Shown here in pieces: positions 35,757 through 45,442 of a stretch of DNA of 64,000 bases. Location: assembly GCA_910586305.1 (NCBI GenBank), contig CAJUGS010000003.1, forward strand, positions 42,897-106,896. The letters run 5' to 3'. The position numbers and the translations under genes are program-made. Numbering within the stretch: the stretch's first letter is position 1; each line of letters opens with the position of its first letter. This DNA is from an uncultured Duncaniella sp. (GTDB taxonomy: Bacteria; Bacteroidota; Bacteroidia; Bacteroidales; Muribaculaceae). The notes beneath the pieces were generated by a model, which was not told the DNA's origin, made no database searches, and saw only the letters and a list, made by a program, of their open reading frames with translations.

Positions 35757-38700
35757 TCATTTCACCATGACGCTCCGGCCTCCGGAATGGGCGGTGAACC
35801 TTGGTGCGTATTCGCTTTGCGCGGTTGCAATCCCCGAAGTGTATGTGCCTGCGTTATTGGCCCACATCTCATAGGAGAGTACATAAGTGCCCTTTGGCAG
35901 GTGGTCTATGAATATTCGCGTCGATGCATCGCGATTCTCACGGTAGAAACAGATTCCTTCTGAATAAACCGGTTGAGGTAGTTGCTCCACAGGTTCGAAG
36001 CAAGCCGGACGATCGTCTGTGATGACCACATAATCCATGTCGGCATTGACTTTGACTGTCAGTGTGACTCTTACTTTGGCACCGAGAGGTAGCGCTTCCC
36101 TGGCCGAAAGTAGTGAGGTTGCTTGTTCGCTGTCAGCGGTGTTCCCTGAGAGATACAGTGCTTTTTCGATGGAGAGCTCCGGGCATGATGCACTTTTCAC
36201 ATCGGTCATTTCTGCGCTGTACTGACTGAATAGTGTGCCCCATGAAGGGGTATCGCCTTTTCGGCTTATCTTTAGTTTGCCTCCATATTCTTTGGCCGGG
36301 ATAACGGTTTTCAACTCACCGGTAATTTTCTCTGATTCGGACGGCTTGACGGTTTTGCCGTCTATGGATATTTTAGCTCCTTTGGCCGGGACAAACCATC
36401 GTCCGCTTGTTGAGAGAATTGCAGCCACTGCGGTTGTCGCTATTCTGCCACTGCCCCAGTTCTGGGCTCCCTTCTGGAGTATGAGCCACTGTCGGAGAAG
36501 ATCTATGTCTGCACAATCGGGTTCTATGTTATGGAACACCATGAGTATCTCGGCAGTGATTCCTACCTTGTCAAGGCCGTTTAACCATGTGTCGTCAAGA
36601 GACGGGAACCACATTCCCTTGGTCTTGTCTATGGTGGCATACTCCCGGATTGAAGCAAGTATCTGTTTTGCCACACTTGGATAGTTGTGCTTGTAGAGTA
36701 TGCTTGCTGCGGTGGCCTTTGACATCAGACTGTAGTTTTTCCAGTCCTTCAATATGGTCTGGATGGTCCGCTCCACAATCCTTATGTCCGGCTTGTCAGA
36801 GCCGAGTGAATTGAAGAGGTCGTGGAGTCTTACGTATTCTGTATAGTCCAGGTTGGGATATTTGGAGAACTCTTTCACTGTTTCGCGGGTGTCACGTCCG
36901 AGAGCCTTCTCTATCATGCTTTTGAGTTGGCGGTTGTCAGGAAGATATCCGAGCGTATTGAGTTGGCCCAGGAGTGAGAGCACACTCCGGGTTGACCAGT
37001 TTGAGGTGTGGGGATATTGCTTACACCAGTACCATCCGCCGTTGGGGTCCTCAAGAGATTTCAGTGTGGCGATGTTCTGTTGTAGTGTTGACTCCACAAG
37101 CTCCTTGTCAAACAGGAGAGCAAGACGGGTCATTCTTTCCGTGTCGTCGGAAGCCTCTGTCATCCACGGTGTGGCATTGAGAAGAACCGTTTTGAGTTCG
37201 TTGTTACGGTTGAGCATTGAGGTTAGAGTCTCGCTTTTGCGGTCGCTGTTCTGCCATTCTTTCATGGCTTCTGCTATGGAGGGATTGTCTTTCACCAAAC
37301 CTGCGGCAACGGCAGCTGAGTAGATTGACAGAGCTGCACTTGGAGCCGTGTCGGCTTTTTTGTCAATCAATCCGGGAAGAGCTGTCACAACATACCATGC
37401 CGGATTTTCGCAGAAAGATAGCGTGAGTGTGCTTCCTTCGGGAAGGTTTGGCAATAGTGTTTCATAGACGTTATCGTAAGGCGACATATAGAACGGGGCG
37501 GTCTCTATTACAGGAGATACTGTTGAGAGGATTGGGATGAGTGATTGCTCACCGTCAGCATTATCCCCTGCTTCACTCTTCACTCGGTATCCGATGAACG
37601 GCTTGTCTGAGGGCACGTTGACTTCCACAGTCACGATAGCCGATTTTCCGGATGGAATTGTATCTGGTTGTGAGAGTGCAAGAATATTTGCCCCGGAAAC
37701 AGGGTCAAATATTTCAACGGTCGTGTTTACCGATTTCTCTGAACCGGAATTATTCATAACGGATGCCGATATCACAGCCTTATCACCGACACGTAGGAAT
37801 CGTGGTAGGTTGGGCTGTACCATTAGAGGCTTTGAGGCAGTCACGTTTGCCGAGAATCCAGTGTTGAGAAGGGAGTCCGTGAAGGCGATAGCTCGGAATC
37901 CCCATGTGGTATTGGCGTTTGGCACAGTAAATGTCAAGGTGAGATGCCCGTCTTTATCTGTGACGAGACTGGGGCGGAAGAATGCTATAGGCACCTCGCT
38001 CTGACGGTACGTGAATTTGTCGCTATTGTCAGGCTCTTGATTTCTTGAATCCTCCACGCTGCCGGATGCATACATAGCTGCGCCACTGTCCGCCATATCA
38101 TAATCAGCTGCAATTTCTTCAACAGATGCCTCTTCCTTGTGCTCTCTTACCAGATTGAGAGTATTTGTGGTTTTCTGTGCCATGGCTGAGACCCCTCTTA
38201 TTCTGAGCCCTCCGCCATATTCGCTCGGAGTGAGCGACTTGCCATATGTGGCGAACTCTGCTCTCTTGGCCGATGGGCAACGCAGGTGTTTGGCGTTCTG
38301 ATATAGTGAGGAGAAGCACTTTTGGGTCAGAGGCGTGGTCCCCCAGTTCCATGAAGGGGTGTAGACCGACGGGATGTTGAAGCCCCATTCAGATTTGGCC
38401 AGGGCGTCGAGAGCTGTGTTGTAGAGATCTGTGATAACAGCAGCTTCTTTGCCTGAGCCGTCGAGTGTCTCGATACGGAATGTCCATGTTTCGTTCTCTC
38501 CCGGCATCAATTTGTCGCGGAAAGTTTCGGTCACAAATCTTATCCCCTTTCGGCTGGCTGCGCGCACCACATTGAATGTCTGCGAGTGCTGGCGATAGTC
38601 ACCAGTGCAAAGGATGTTTAGTTTGGCCTCGTCAAAGCCCTCGGGTAACTCTACATTTAGCTTGTTCATTCCGACCGGTGCCTTTACTATTCTTTTTGAT

Positions 38701-41393
38701 AGAAGTGTATCCCCGGAGGTTGCAGCGACTATAAGGTGTGAGTCAGCATCGGTTGCATATAACAATTCTGCTGTATTGCCATTCTCTACTGTGATATTGG
38801 TTGTCGGAGACCAGAAAAGCGTGCCGCTGACAGGTGTTATTTTAGCCGATGGATCATAGAGTACACATTCACATCTTACACTGTCAGCAAGTTCTGGCTT
38901 GTCCAGAGAGTAAGCCAGAGTGTATTTCCCTGGTGTTAGCCCGGAAAGATCCACTGGATTTCTCAGAACCTCCGATCTTATCGTTTTGCCATCCTTGTAA
39001 ATTGTAAGGTTTATTGGCAGGGTCACTGTCGAATCCATGTAGTCTGTCACCTTGGCATTGAGGTTGACAGGACCATTGGCGATGTTGATATTGTTTTCGT
39101 TCTGCACGTTAATGATATATCTTTCTCCGAGAGTAAACACCGTGCTGGAAGTCTGTGACTCTCCAGTGGCTGATATAGCGGTGTATTCTGCGGTGTAAAA
39201 GCCTCTCTTTATGGGAGACATATCTAATATATCCTTTGTCAAAGGGATAGAGAATTGTCCGTTAGCGTCCGTCTTGGTTGTGAGGGAATAGAAACAATAT
39301 GGTGATGAGGCCCTCCACCAGATAGGTCGGTTTTCTACTGACAGTTTTAGTGTAATCTCTGTGTCTGCCATCGGGAATCCGGAATATGTGGCTACCTTTC
39401 CACGCAAGGTCACATCGCCGGCTGATGGCGTTCCTTGTTCTGCTTTTTCAGCGGTTATGCTAAATGTGGGAAGTTTGTAGTCAGAGACCTCAAATGAGAT
39501 AGCGTTCCAGTCTCCGGCCACAGCTATGTTGAACCGTCCTGATAGTCCGTCGGAGGGTAGTACGAATTCTCCCGTCAGACGTCCGAAACGGTCTGTCACT
39601 CCTGTCACAGTGTCTATAGGCATGGAGTTGGCATCATGAAGCACGGCCTGTATCTCCTTTCCTGCGACTACACGACGTAGCCCTCCTTTATATTCATAGC
39701 ACACGGCCACCCATTGCGCTGTATCACCAAGGTGATACAGCGGTAGTGAAGAGTATCCTTCTGTGCCCGGAGTCCATTTGTCGGGTCGTGTATAATTATA
39801 GTTGTATGTGTACACCGGTTCCGTATACTTGTCAGCACCAAGAGTTGCGATTACCATGCCATTTTTCTTCTCTTTAATTTTGAGATATCCTTCGGCATCA
39901 GTCTTTCCCAGGTCGACAGTGTGGGGGGTGGCGTTGTATGGGTCCTCTACAAGTGTGAGTCTCACGCCTTCGATAGGGGCTCCGTCTTCGGGATTCATAG
40001 CCTCGATCCCATGCATAATGAACCTCGACGGCACAAGAACGACTGACGAAGCATGAATTTTGGAGAATGTATTCATGCCCAATGACACACCTTCTATTTC
40101 CGGCACGGCGATATAGTTGCCCGTATGCGGAAAAATGTAGCTTAATTTCACCGTTTGGCTGAATGGTACGGATTCAGCTACCGAAAATGGTATGGTTGCA
40201 ATCTTCTTCCCTGGTACACTTTGACGCGCTCTCACGTCCACCGCATCGTTATAGACAGGCAGCGACGAGACATCATAGATTGCCACTGCTCCGGCATTGA
40301 CATTGTTGACAGTAATATCTATTTCTACTTCACGACCTATTGGTACAAGGGTCGGAGTAGAGACTGTCATGTTTTTTGCCTCAATACTTGCTACTATGTT
40401 CTTTACGCAATTTACCCTCCAATAATTTGGATACTTGGTCAGATATTCTTTTGCGTATCGATAGATTGCCGTATCCCTTGGGGCCTTGATAAGTACGTCA
40501 GCGGCATATTCTGTAATAGGAGCTCCGTCATTGTCACAGAGATTCTTGTATAGTCTAAGATATGGAGAGATGTGGTAGTCTGTGATTTCAGGTGTGTTGT
40601 TGAGCATGAAGCGCATACGTCCCAACATAGCGTTGACGCTCGGTGCAGAATATGGCGATGTTGGTGAAATGAGAGATGTATACAATGCGAGCACTTTCTC
40701 ACCAAGCGGATCACCATATAGGGTAGGGGGCACATAACTGTTGCCTGGCGATAGCGCGTTAAGCAGGTACTTCAGGGGTATAAGTCCATTGACATTTCTG
40801 CCCATTGATTCTATGATGCTGATGGCCTTGTTTGCAGCAAAGTCATACAGCGTTGGATAATAAATTGCGGTGTGGATATCCTGTGATATAATCACTTTGT
40901 AGGTTTGGAGTCGTTCACTTTTAAGGGCAGAGACTGGGGTGAGGGCCGAGTCGAGAAGCGACTCGATCTTCATCCTGTACTGGGCTCCGCTCCATTCGTT
41001 GAAATCCTCGGGAAGTGGTGTCAGTGGAACGTCACGTTTGTCATATTTCCATCTGTTCGACGAATATATGCCATTATAAATAGATGCTTCCAGTAAATTG
41101 GTAAGCGAGGTGAGAATCTCGCTCTTTGACACAGATTTCACCGAGTCAATTCTCGAGAATACCATTGGTAGATTCACTCGGCCTATCATTTGTTCGGCCA
41201 GAGTGTAGTCAATCAATGCCCTCATCGCTTTTGGTGTGTTTCCCTCGTCAAGAGCTGTGTCAAGGTTCTTGAGCGAATTTGCACTGACAGTCTTTGGATA
41301 TGAGAAATCAGGCTGTTTCACTCTCGTTTGCTGCGACTGCGCGGCCATTGTCAATGTCACGACCGACAGGAGTGTTAGGATTAGTCGCTTCAT
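35757..41393 (-). CDS. Alpha-2-macroglobulin family protein without thioester motif
   Basis: The 1,878 residues have a signal peptide (MKRLILTLLSVVTLTMAAQSQ). An N-terminal helical region precedes macroglobulin (MG) beta domains (from about 350: VPIGREVEIDITVNNVNAGAVAIYDV). The central A2M domain follows at about 1080-1150 (SEVPIAFFRPSLVTDKDGHLTLTFTVPNAN in part). An alpha/alpha barrel comes next (NGGWYWCKQYPHTSNWSTRSVLSLL), then a receptor-binding-like C-terminus. No CxEQ thioester is present, so it cannot covalently trap proteases by the classical route. Bacteroidetes have many such large periplasmic or surface proteins; a protease-trap or envelope-defence role is inferred. It is flanked by a terminator on each side. 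Confidence 0.88.
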   Translation of the reverse strand: MKRLILTLLSVVTLTMAAQSQQTRVKQPDFSYPKTVSANSLKNLDTALDEGNTPKAMRALIDYTLAEQMIGRVNLPMVFSRIDSVKSVSKSEILTSLTNLLEASIYNGIYSSNRWKYDKRDVPLTPLPEDFNEWSGAQYRMKIESLLDSALTPVSALKSERLQTYKVIISQDIHTAIYYPTLYDFAANKAISIIESMGRNVNGLIPLKYLLNALSPGNSYVPPTLYGDPLGEKVLALYTSLISPTSPYSAPSVNAMLGRMRFMLNNTPEITDYHISPYLRLYKNLCDNDGAPITEYAADVLIKAPRDTAIYRYAKEYLTKYPNYWRVNCVKNIVASIEAKNMTVSTPTLVPIGREVEIDITVNNVNAGAVAIYDVSSLPVYNDAVDVRARQSVPGKKIATIPFSVAESVPFSQTVKLSYIFPHTGNYIAVPEIEGVSLGMNTFSKIHASSVVLVPSRFIMHGIEAMNPEDGAPIEGVRLTLVEDPYNATPHTVDLGKTDAEGYLKIKEKKNGMVIATLGADKYTEPVYTYNYNYTRPDKWTPGTEGYSSLPLYHLGDTAQWVAVCYEYKGGLRRVVAGKEIQAVLHDANSMPIDTVTGVTDRFGRLTGEFVLPSDGLSGRFNIAVAGDWNAISFEVSDYKLPTFSITAEKAEQGTPSAGDVTLRGKVATYSGFPMADTEITLKLSVENRPIWWRASSPYCFYSLTTKTDANGQFSIPLTKDILDMSPIKRGFYTAEYTAISATGESQTSSTVFTLGERYIINVQNENNINIANGPVNLNAKVTDYMDSTVTLPINLTIYKDGKTIRSEVLRNPVDLSGLTPGKYTLAYSLDKPELADSVRCECVLYDPSAKITPVSGTLFWSPTTNITVENGNTAELLYATDADSHLIVAATSGDTLLSKRIVKAPVGMNKLNVELPEGFDEAKLNILCTGDYRQHSQTFNVVRAASRKGIRFVTETFRDKLMPGENETWTFRIETLDGSGKEAAVITDLYNTALDALAKSEWGFNIPSVYTPSWNWGTTPLTQKCFSSLYQNAKHLRCPSAKRAEFATYGKSLTPSEYGGGLRIRGVSAMAQKTTNTLNLVREHKEEASVEEIAADYDMADSGAAMYASGSVEDSRNQEPDNSDKFTYRQSEVPIAFFRPSLVTDKDGHLTLTFTVPNANTTWGFRAIAFTDSLLNTGFSANVTASKPLMVQPNLPRFLRVGDKAVISASVMNNSGSEKSVNTTVEIFDPVSGANILALSQPDTIPSGKSAIVTVEVNVPSDKPFIGYRVKSEAGDNADGEQSLIPILSTVSPVIETAPFYMSPYDNVYETLLPNLPEGSTLTLSFCENPAWYVVTALPGLIDKKADTAPSAALSIYSAAVAAGLVKDNPSIAEAMKEWQNSDRKSETLTSMLNRNNELKTVLLNATPWMTEASDDTERMTRLALLFDKELVESTLQQNIATLKSLEDPNGGWYWCKQYPHTSNWSTRSVLSLLGQLNTLGYLPDNRQLKSMIEKALGRDTRETVKEFSKYPNLDYTEYVRLHDLFNSLGSDKPDIRIVERTIQTILKDWKNYSLMSKATAASILYKHNYPSVAKQILASIREYATIDKTKGMWFPSLDDTWLNGLDKVGITAEILMVFHNIEPDCADIDLLRQWLILQKGAQNWGSGRIATTAVAAILSTSGRWFVPAKGAKISIDGKTVKPSESEKITGELKTVIPAKEYGGKLKISRKGDTPSWGTLFSQYSAEMTDVKSASCPELSIEKALYLSGNTADSEQATSLLSAREALPLGAKVRVTLTVKVNADMDYVVITDDRPACFEPVEQLPQPVYSEGICFYRENRDASTRIFIDHLPKGTYVLSYEMWANNAGTYTSGIATAQSEYAPRFTAHSGGRSVMVK

Positions 41394-41420
41394 AATCTTA
41401 CGTGATTAAATAGTACATGA

Positions 41421-41444
41421 AAGGGGAGCTTTGACGCTCCCCTT
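41421..41444 (-). terminator. Probable terminator of the sigma-factor operon
   Basis: AAGGGGAGC and GCTCCCCTT form a 9-bp stem with a 6-nt loop, between the Spy-like gene and the alpha-2-macroglobulin start. The T-tract is short. Confidence 0.6.
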
Positions 41445-41463
41445 GTATATATAAGTGTGTCTT

Positions 41464-41958
41464 TTATTGCTTATTCCCGTTCTGCTTCTTTTCTCTTTTC
41501 ATCTTTCGATGCTCTCTCATGAGCGTTTTCGTAAATTCTCGTTCTGCTCTTTTCAGAATGAAAAGTTGCTTTGGTGTCAGTATTTTTTTGAACTCTCGGT
41601 AGTATTTCAGCTCTATTTCTCCTTCCTTGGCTTTGCATTCGAAGAGAGCTTCTGCTGCTTTCTCATACTCTAAGTCTGTGGCATTGTCTCTCTTCTCCTT
41701 TACAAGATGAGCCATATGCTGAGCCTCTTCCACGCATTTGTTAACTTCTCGTTCCATCTTGTTATATAGAGGTAGGAAGCGGTTCTTCTGTTCGGCAGTA
41801 AGATTAAGCTTTCGGGAGATGTAGTCGTTCTTCACCTGTCTCATCTCTTTCATCCAGGCGTTTCGATCCTGTTTTGACGGCTGGCACTGTGAATGAGAGC
41901 TAAGAGCCGAACATATGGCTATTATAAGAACCGTGATTATAATCTTTGCTTTTTTCAT
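41464..41958 (-). CDS. Spy/CpxP-like periplasmic protein
   Basis: The start is ATG 41958 (MKKAKIIITVLIIAICSALSSHS), giving 164 residues with a signal peptide. The mature part is almost all charged helix. It has a Spy/CpxP-style turn at KLNLTAEQKNRFLPLYNKME and again at KILTPKQLFILKRAE, and a lysine-rich C-terminus. Spy/CpxP relatives are periplasmic chaperones or stress sensors; the similarity is by pattern only. It is the third gene of the sigma/anti-sigma cluster, so it may be the stress effector or sensor of that system. Confidence 0.7.
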   Translation of the reverse strand: MKKAKIIITVLIIAICSALSSHSQCQPSKQDRNAWMKEMRQVKNDYISRKLNLTAEQKNRFLPLYNKMEREVNKCVEEAQHMAHLVKEKRDNATDLEYEKAAEALFECKAKEGEIELKYYREFKKILTPKQLFILKRAEREFTKTLMREHRKMKREKKQNGNKQ

Positions 41959-41974
41959 AGTGTAAAGGGGATTT

Positions 41975-42433
41975 TCAGACGTTAGGATATTCTGTGTCGT
42001 CAGTATCATAATAGGTGTCAGGTGTATAGCCGGTTTCATACAGGTCCTCTATGAGCTCATACTCATGCATCTCTCCCTCGTTGATGATGTAGTCGTTGAA
42101 GAAATAGTCATTGCTGATGGCTGCGGTTATCACCGGATTGTTGTCCAAAGCCGGGCCTATTGATACAGGTCGCATTAGGTCGAACATCTTCATCATACAC
42201 CATACACCCATAAACATTGCGGCGAGATAGATATATGGTCTGGATTTCTGCCACCATGAGCGTGGCATCACACGGCTTTCAGCCTTTTCCCATTCTTGTT
42301 CGGGAAGCATGGCTGTCATTTTCACGGCGAAATCCTCAAAGTAACCCGAAGGCACCGTCATACCGTCGTTATGATTGACCTGTTCAAGTATATCTTTCAT
42401 ATTACTTTTCTCTTCGTTTATTCTTTTTGACAT
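41975..42433 (-). CDS. Probable anti-sigma factor (single membrane span)
   Basis: The 152 residues have a cytoplasmic N-terminus with the short VPSGYFEDFAVKMTAMLP motif, common in small Bacteroidetes membrane proteins encoded next to ECF sigma genes. A membrane helix lies at about 71-90 (YIYLAAMFMGVWCMMKMF) and a very acidic outer C-terminus (TYYDTDDTEYPN) follows. It begins 17 nt after the sigma-factor stop. An alternative start 11 codons in (MKDILEQ) is equally possible. The anti-sigma role is inferred from position and layout. Confidence 0.7.
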   Translation of the reverse strand: MSKRINEEKSNMKDILEQVNHNDGMTVPSGYFEDFAVKMTAMLPEQEWEKAESRVMPRSWWQKSRPYIYLAAMFMGVWCMMKMFDLMRPVSIGPALDNNPVITAAISNDYFFNDYIINEGEMHEYELIEDLYETGYTPDTYYDTDDTEYPNV

Positions 42434-42450
42434 TTTCTTAAGTCTGTGGT

Positions 42451-43011
42451 TTAATCGTGGTCCTCAAAAAATGTCTCAATTTTTTTTACGGCGAGATGAT
42501 AGGATGCTTTGAGCGCACCGACAGATGTCCCGAGTATCTCCGACATTTTCTCGTATTTCATATCGTCGTAATATCTCATATTGAAAACGAGCCGTTGTTT
42601 TTCAGGAAGTGAGGCAACAGCCTGGCGGAGCTTAAGAGCAAGGGCGTCACCGTCTACATTGTTGTCTGAGGCTATGAGTTCTGCAAGGTGTATCTCTTCG
42701 TCATCAAGCGATATTCCGGCACGTTTGCGCTCTTTTTCAAGATGTGTTAGTGCTTCGTTGGATGCAATTTTATATAGCCAGGTAGACAGTTTGGCTTCTC
42801 CACGGAAGTTTTCGATGTTCTGCCATGCCTTCATGAAGGTGTTTTGTAGCAGGTCGTTTGCATCGTCATGGCTTTGTACCATACGGCGGATGTGTCGGTA
42901 GAGAGGCTCGGAATATTCGCGTATAAGGTCACCGAAAGCCATGCGACATGAAGCTGGGTCGCGCAGACGGGCTACGAGGTCTTTGTCGTCGAGTTGCTTT
43001 TCGTCGGCCAT
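42451..43011 (-). CDS. ECF RNA polymerase sigma factor
   Basis: The 186 residues contain region 2 (DANDLLQNTFMKAWQNIENFRGEAKLSTWLYKIASNEAL in part) and region 4 (LPEKQRLVFNMRYYDDMKYEKMSEILGTSVGALKASYHLAVKKI in part). This is the RpoE/SigW-type group without region 3. It is followed by a putative anti-sigma gene and a Spy-like gene. It has a standard -7 box 24 nt upstream. Confidence 0.93.
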   Translation of the reverse strand: MADEKQLDDKDLVARLRDPASCRMAFGDLIREYSEPLYRHIRRMVQSHDDANDLLQNTFMKAWQNIENFRGEAKLSTWLYKIASNEALTHLEKERKRAGISLDDEEIHLAELIASDNNVDGDALALKLRQAVASLPEKQRLVFNMRYYDDMKYEKMSEILGTSVGALKASYHLAVKKIETFFEDHD

Positions 43012-43034
43012 AATTCTTTTATTGTAATATCTTG

Positions 43035-43042
43035 CAAAGATA
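43035..43042 (-). promoter_or_regulatory. -7 box of the ECF sigma operon
   Basis: TATCTTTG followed by C on the minus strand, about 24 nt before the ATG. No clear TTTG -33 was seen, so another factor could assist. Confidence 0.5.
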
Positions 43043-43085
43043 GAGTTTTGGCTTTGAGATATATAATTTAAAATATTAAGATGTG

Positions 43086-44087
43086 TTAATTGCGCAGCTC
43101 GGAGTATTTTCTGCGGGCTCGGATGTAATAGTCGAACACTATATTGACATCCACGTTAAGCAGGTTTGACTTCGGTTGAGATGAGTATGCTCCTCTCATT
43201 TTTCTGAAGTCGTTGTGTGCTTTTATGATTGCCTTGGCGTTTTCCCATTCTCCGGCTGCGACAAATTTCACCCAGGCAAGAGTGTCAAGAAGTCTTCTGC
43301 GTATTAGAAGGGCTTTTCCGGGATGCTTTGGAAGATTCTTGTAAAGCATGAGCAGGTTGTTCCGGAAGTTTAGGTATGTCTTTTTTGGCGAGGATGCCGG
43401 AAGGCTACCTCCTCCGAGATGGTATATCTTACCTGATGGTACAGCCCAGATTTCTTTACCGAGCAGCTGAATGCGCCAGCACAAATCAATCTCCTCCATA
43501 TGAGCGAAAAAAACTTTGTCAAGGCCGCCGGCTCGCAGAAACAGGTCGGTCCTCACTATTAATGCCGCTCCACTGGCCCAGAATACCTTGATGGGTGTGT
43601 TGTACTGGCCTTTATCGTCTTCAACTGTGTCAAAGATTCTTCCTCGGCAGTAGGGGTAGCCATGGCGGTCCAGGAATCCTCCGCAGGCACCGGCGTATTC
43701 AAACTTGTCAGGCTCGCATAGCGAAAGAATTTTCGGCTGGGCTGCTCCGGCATCTGGATGAGACTCCATGAATCGATATAGAGGAGTAATGCAGTCGTCG
43801 GCCATTTTCACATCAGAGTTTAGCAGAACGACATACTTGTACTCATGCTCAAGTTCGGAGATGGCCCGGTTATACCCTTCGGCATATCCGAGGTTCTCAG
43901 AAAATGAGATTGTTCTTACTGATGGAAATTCGCTTCTGAGCATGGAAAGCGAATCGTCGGTCGAACCGTTGTCGGCCACCACTACATCAGCAAGACTGGA
44001 TGGAGTATGATCTACGACTGATGGCAGATACTCTCTTAGCATTTTTACTCCATTCCAGTTCAGAATGACTACTCCGATCTCTTTCAT
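43086..44087 (-). CDS. Family 2 glycosyltransferase
   Basis: The 333 residues have the GT-A N-terminus (IGVVILNWNGVKMLREYLPSV, VVADNGSTDDS). LNSDVKMADDCITPLYRFME is the DxD region (SD). A C-terminal section has the FFAHMEEIDLCWRIQLLG acceptor-side motif typical of rhamnosyl/GT2 enzymes acting on surface polysaccharides. There is no membrane segment. It overlaps mtaB by 4 nt, a pairing that is probably operon economy rather than shared function. Confidence 0.9.
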   Translation of the reverse strand: MKEIGVVILNWNGVKMLREYLPSVVDHTPSSLADVVVADNGSTDDSLSMLRSEFPSVRTISFSENLGYAEGYNRAISELEHEYKYVVLLNSDVKMADDCITPLYRFMESHPDAGAAQPKILSLCEPDKFEYAGACGGFLDRHGYPYCRGRIFDTVEDDKGQYNTPIKVFWASGAALIVRTDLFLRAGGLDKVFFAHMEEIDLCWRIQLLGKEIWAVPSGKIYHLGGGSLPASSPKKTYLNFRNNLLMLYKNLPKHPGKALLIRRRLLDTLAWVKFVAAGEWENAKAIIKAHNDFRKMRGAYSSQPKSNLLNVDVNIVFDYYIRARRKYSELRN

Positions 44088-45412
44088 CGTTGTACTTCTC
44101 CGTCAGAACGTTCATCTGCGGGATAAAACCCTGATATTTTTACCGGCATGAGGGTATTTGCTTCGCTTGCACAGGGGTTGGAAATTGCCACGCGAATATA
44201 ATTGTCGGTAAATCCGGCCATAGATCCGTCAATCCGGGGGTGTTCTATCAGAACCGGGCGTACCGAACCCTCATATCTACTGGTGAAGGTGCGTAGCTTT
44301 TCCTCGGAAATATCAAGCATTATACGGGTGCGTCTGTGCTTCTCTTCCTGGTCCACTACCGGTTGTATGTCTAATGCTTTCGTGCCTGGGCGCTCACTGT
44401 ATGTGAACACGTGAAGACGTGAGATATCGAGGCTCTCTACAAAAACGCGTGACTCCTCAAAAAGCTCCGGTGTCTCGCCCCTTGCACCTACGATTAGGTC
44501 GACCCCGATAAACGCATCAGGCATCACTGAGCGTATACGCTCCACCTTGTGACGGAATAGAGCTGTATCATAGCGTCTTCTCATCAGTTTCAAAACCTCG
44601 TCCGATCCGCTCTGCAACGGAATGTGAAAATGAGGCATGAACTTGTTTGAAGCCGCGGTAAACTCAATCAGCTCGTCGGTGAGGAGGTTGGGCTCTATGG
44701 AAGAAATTCGGTAGCGTTTAATTCCCTCCACCTTGTCAAGTGCATGACACAGGTCGGTGAAGTTGTATTCGCTCCCTTTTCCGAAGTCGCCGATGTTGAC
44801 TCCGGTGATTACTATTTCCTTACCTCCCTCGGCTGCTACCATTTTAGCTTGTGCTACAATTTCCTCAATACTGTCAGAGCGACTGCGGCCGCGAGCCATG
44901 GGAATGGTGCAGTATGAGCAGTAGTAGTCACAACCATCTTGTACTTTCAAAAAATATCGAGTCCTGTCACCACGGGAGCATGAGGGGGTGAAATCTCTAA
45001 TCTCCCGGGTGGCAGTATGGTAGCACAGGGCGGAATTATTACGTTGTTTCTCGGCTTCTGTCAGATATTCCAGCAACTTAAGCTTACGATCAGTTCCTGC
45101 CACAACTTTGACGCCTGGTAGTGAGGCCACTTCTTCCGGCTTAAGCTGAGCGTAGCAGCCAGTCACAAGTATGGCTGCGTTTGGATAGCGTCGGGCAAAT
45201 GACCGGATGGCCTGGCGACATTTTTTGTCTGCGGTGTCTGTTACGCTACAGGTATTTATCACGATGTAGTCCGGGGTCTCAAGTTCTGAGGCTTTGGCTA
45301 TTCCGTGTTCTGCGAACAGATTGGCAATCGTAGATGTCTCCGCAAAATTAAGCTTGCACCCGAACGTGTGATACAGGGCCGTTCGTTTGCTGAATATTTT
45401 CTGGTCTGTCAA
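44084..45412 (-). CDS. mtaB: tRNA t6A37 methylthiotransferase MtaB
   Basis: Radical-SAM enzyme adding a methylthio group to t6A at position 37 of tRNAs reading ANN codons. The 442 residues include N-terminal cluster cysteines C19, C55 and C86. The radical-SAM triad is C161, C165 and C168 (CDYYCSYCTIPMARGRSRS in part). A C-terminal TRAM-like segment is present. It lies 30 nt after the Lrp-type gene and overlaps the glycosyltransferase. Confidence 0.94.
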   Translation of the reverse strand: MTDQKIFSKRTALYHTFGCKLNFAETSTIANLFAEHGIAKASELETPDYIVINTCSVTDTADKKCRQAIRSFARRYPNAAILVTGCYAQLKPEEVASLPGVKVVAGTDRKLKLLEYLTEAEKQRNNSALCYHTATREIRDFTPSCSRGDRTRYFLKVQDGCDYYCSYCTIPMARGRSRSDSIEEIVAQAKMVAAEGGKEIVITGVNIGDFGKGSEYNFTDLCHALDKVEGIKRYRISSIEPNLLTDELIEFTAASNKFMPHFHIPLQSGSDEVLKLMRRRYDTALFRHKVERIRSVMPDAFIGVDLIVGARGETPELFEESRVFVESLDISRLHVFTYSERPGTKALDIQPVVDQEEKHRRTRIMLDISEEKLRTFTSRYEGSVRPVLIEHPRIDGSMAGFTDNYIRVAISNPCASEANTLMPVKISGFYPADERSDGEVQR

Positions 45413-45442
45413 GAGTGGAGGAATGATGTGTGTGATATGTTG

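Noticed and set aside
36974..37323. Open frames antisense to the alpha-2-macroglobulin gene
   Set aside because: Shadows of the long minus-strand gene, without motifs.
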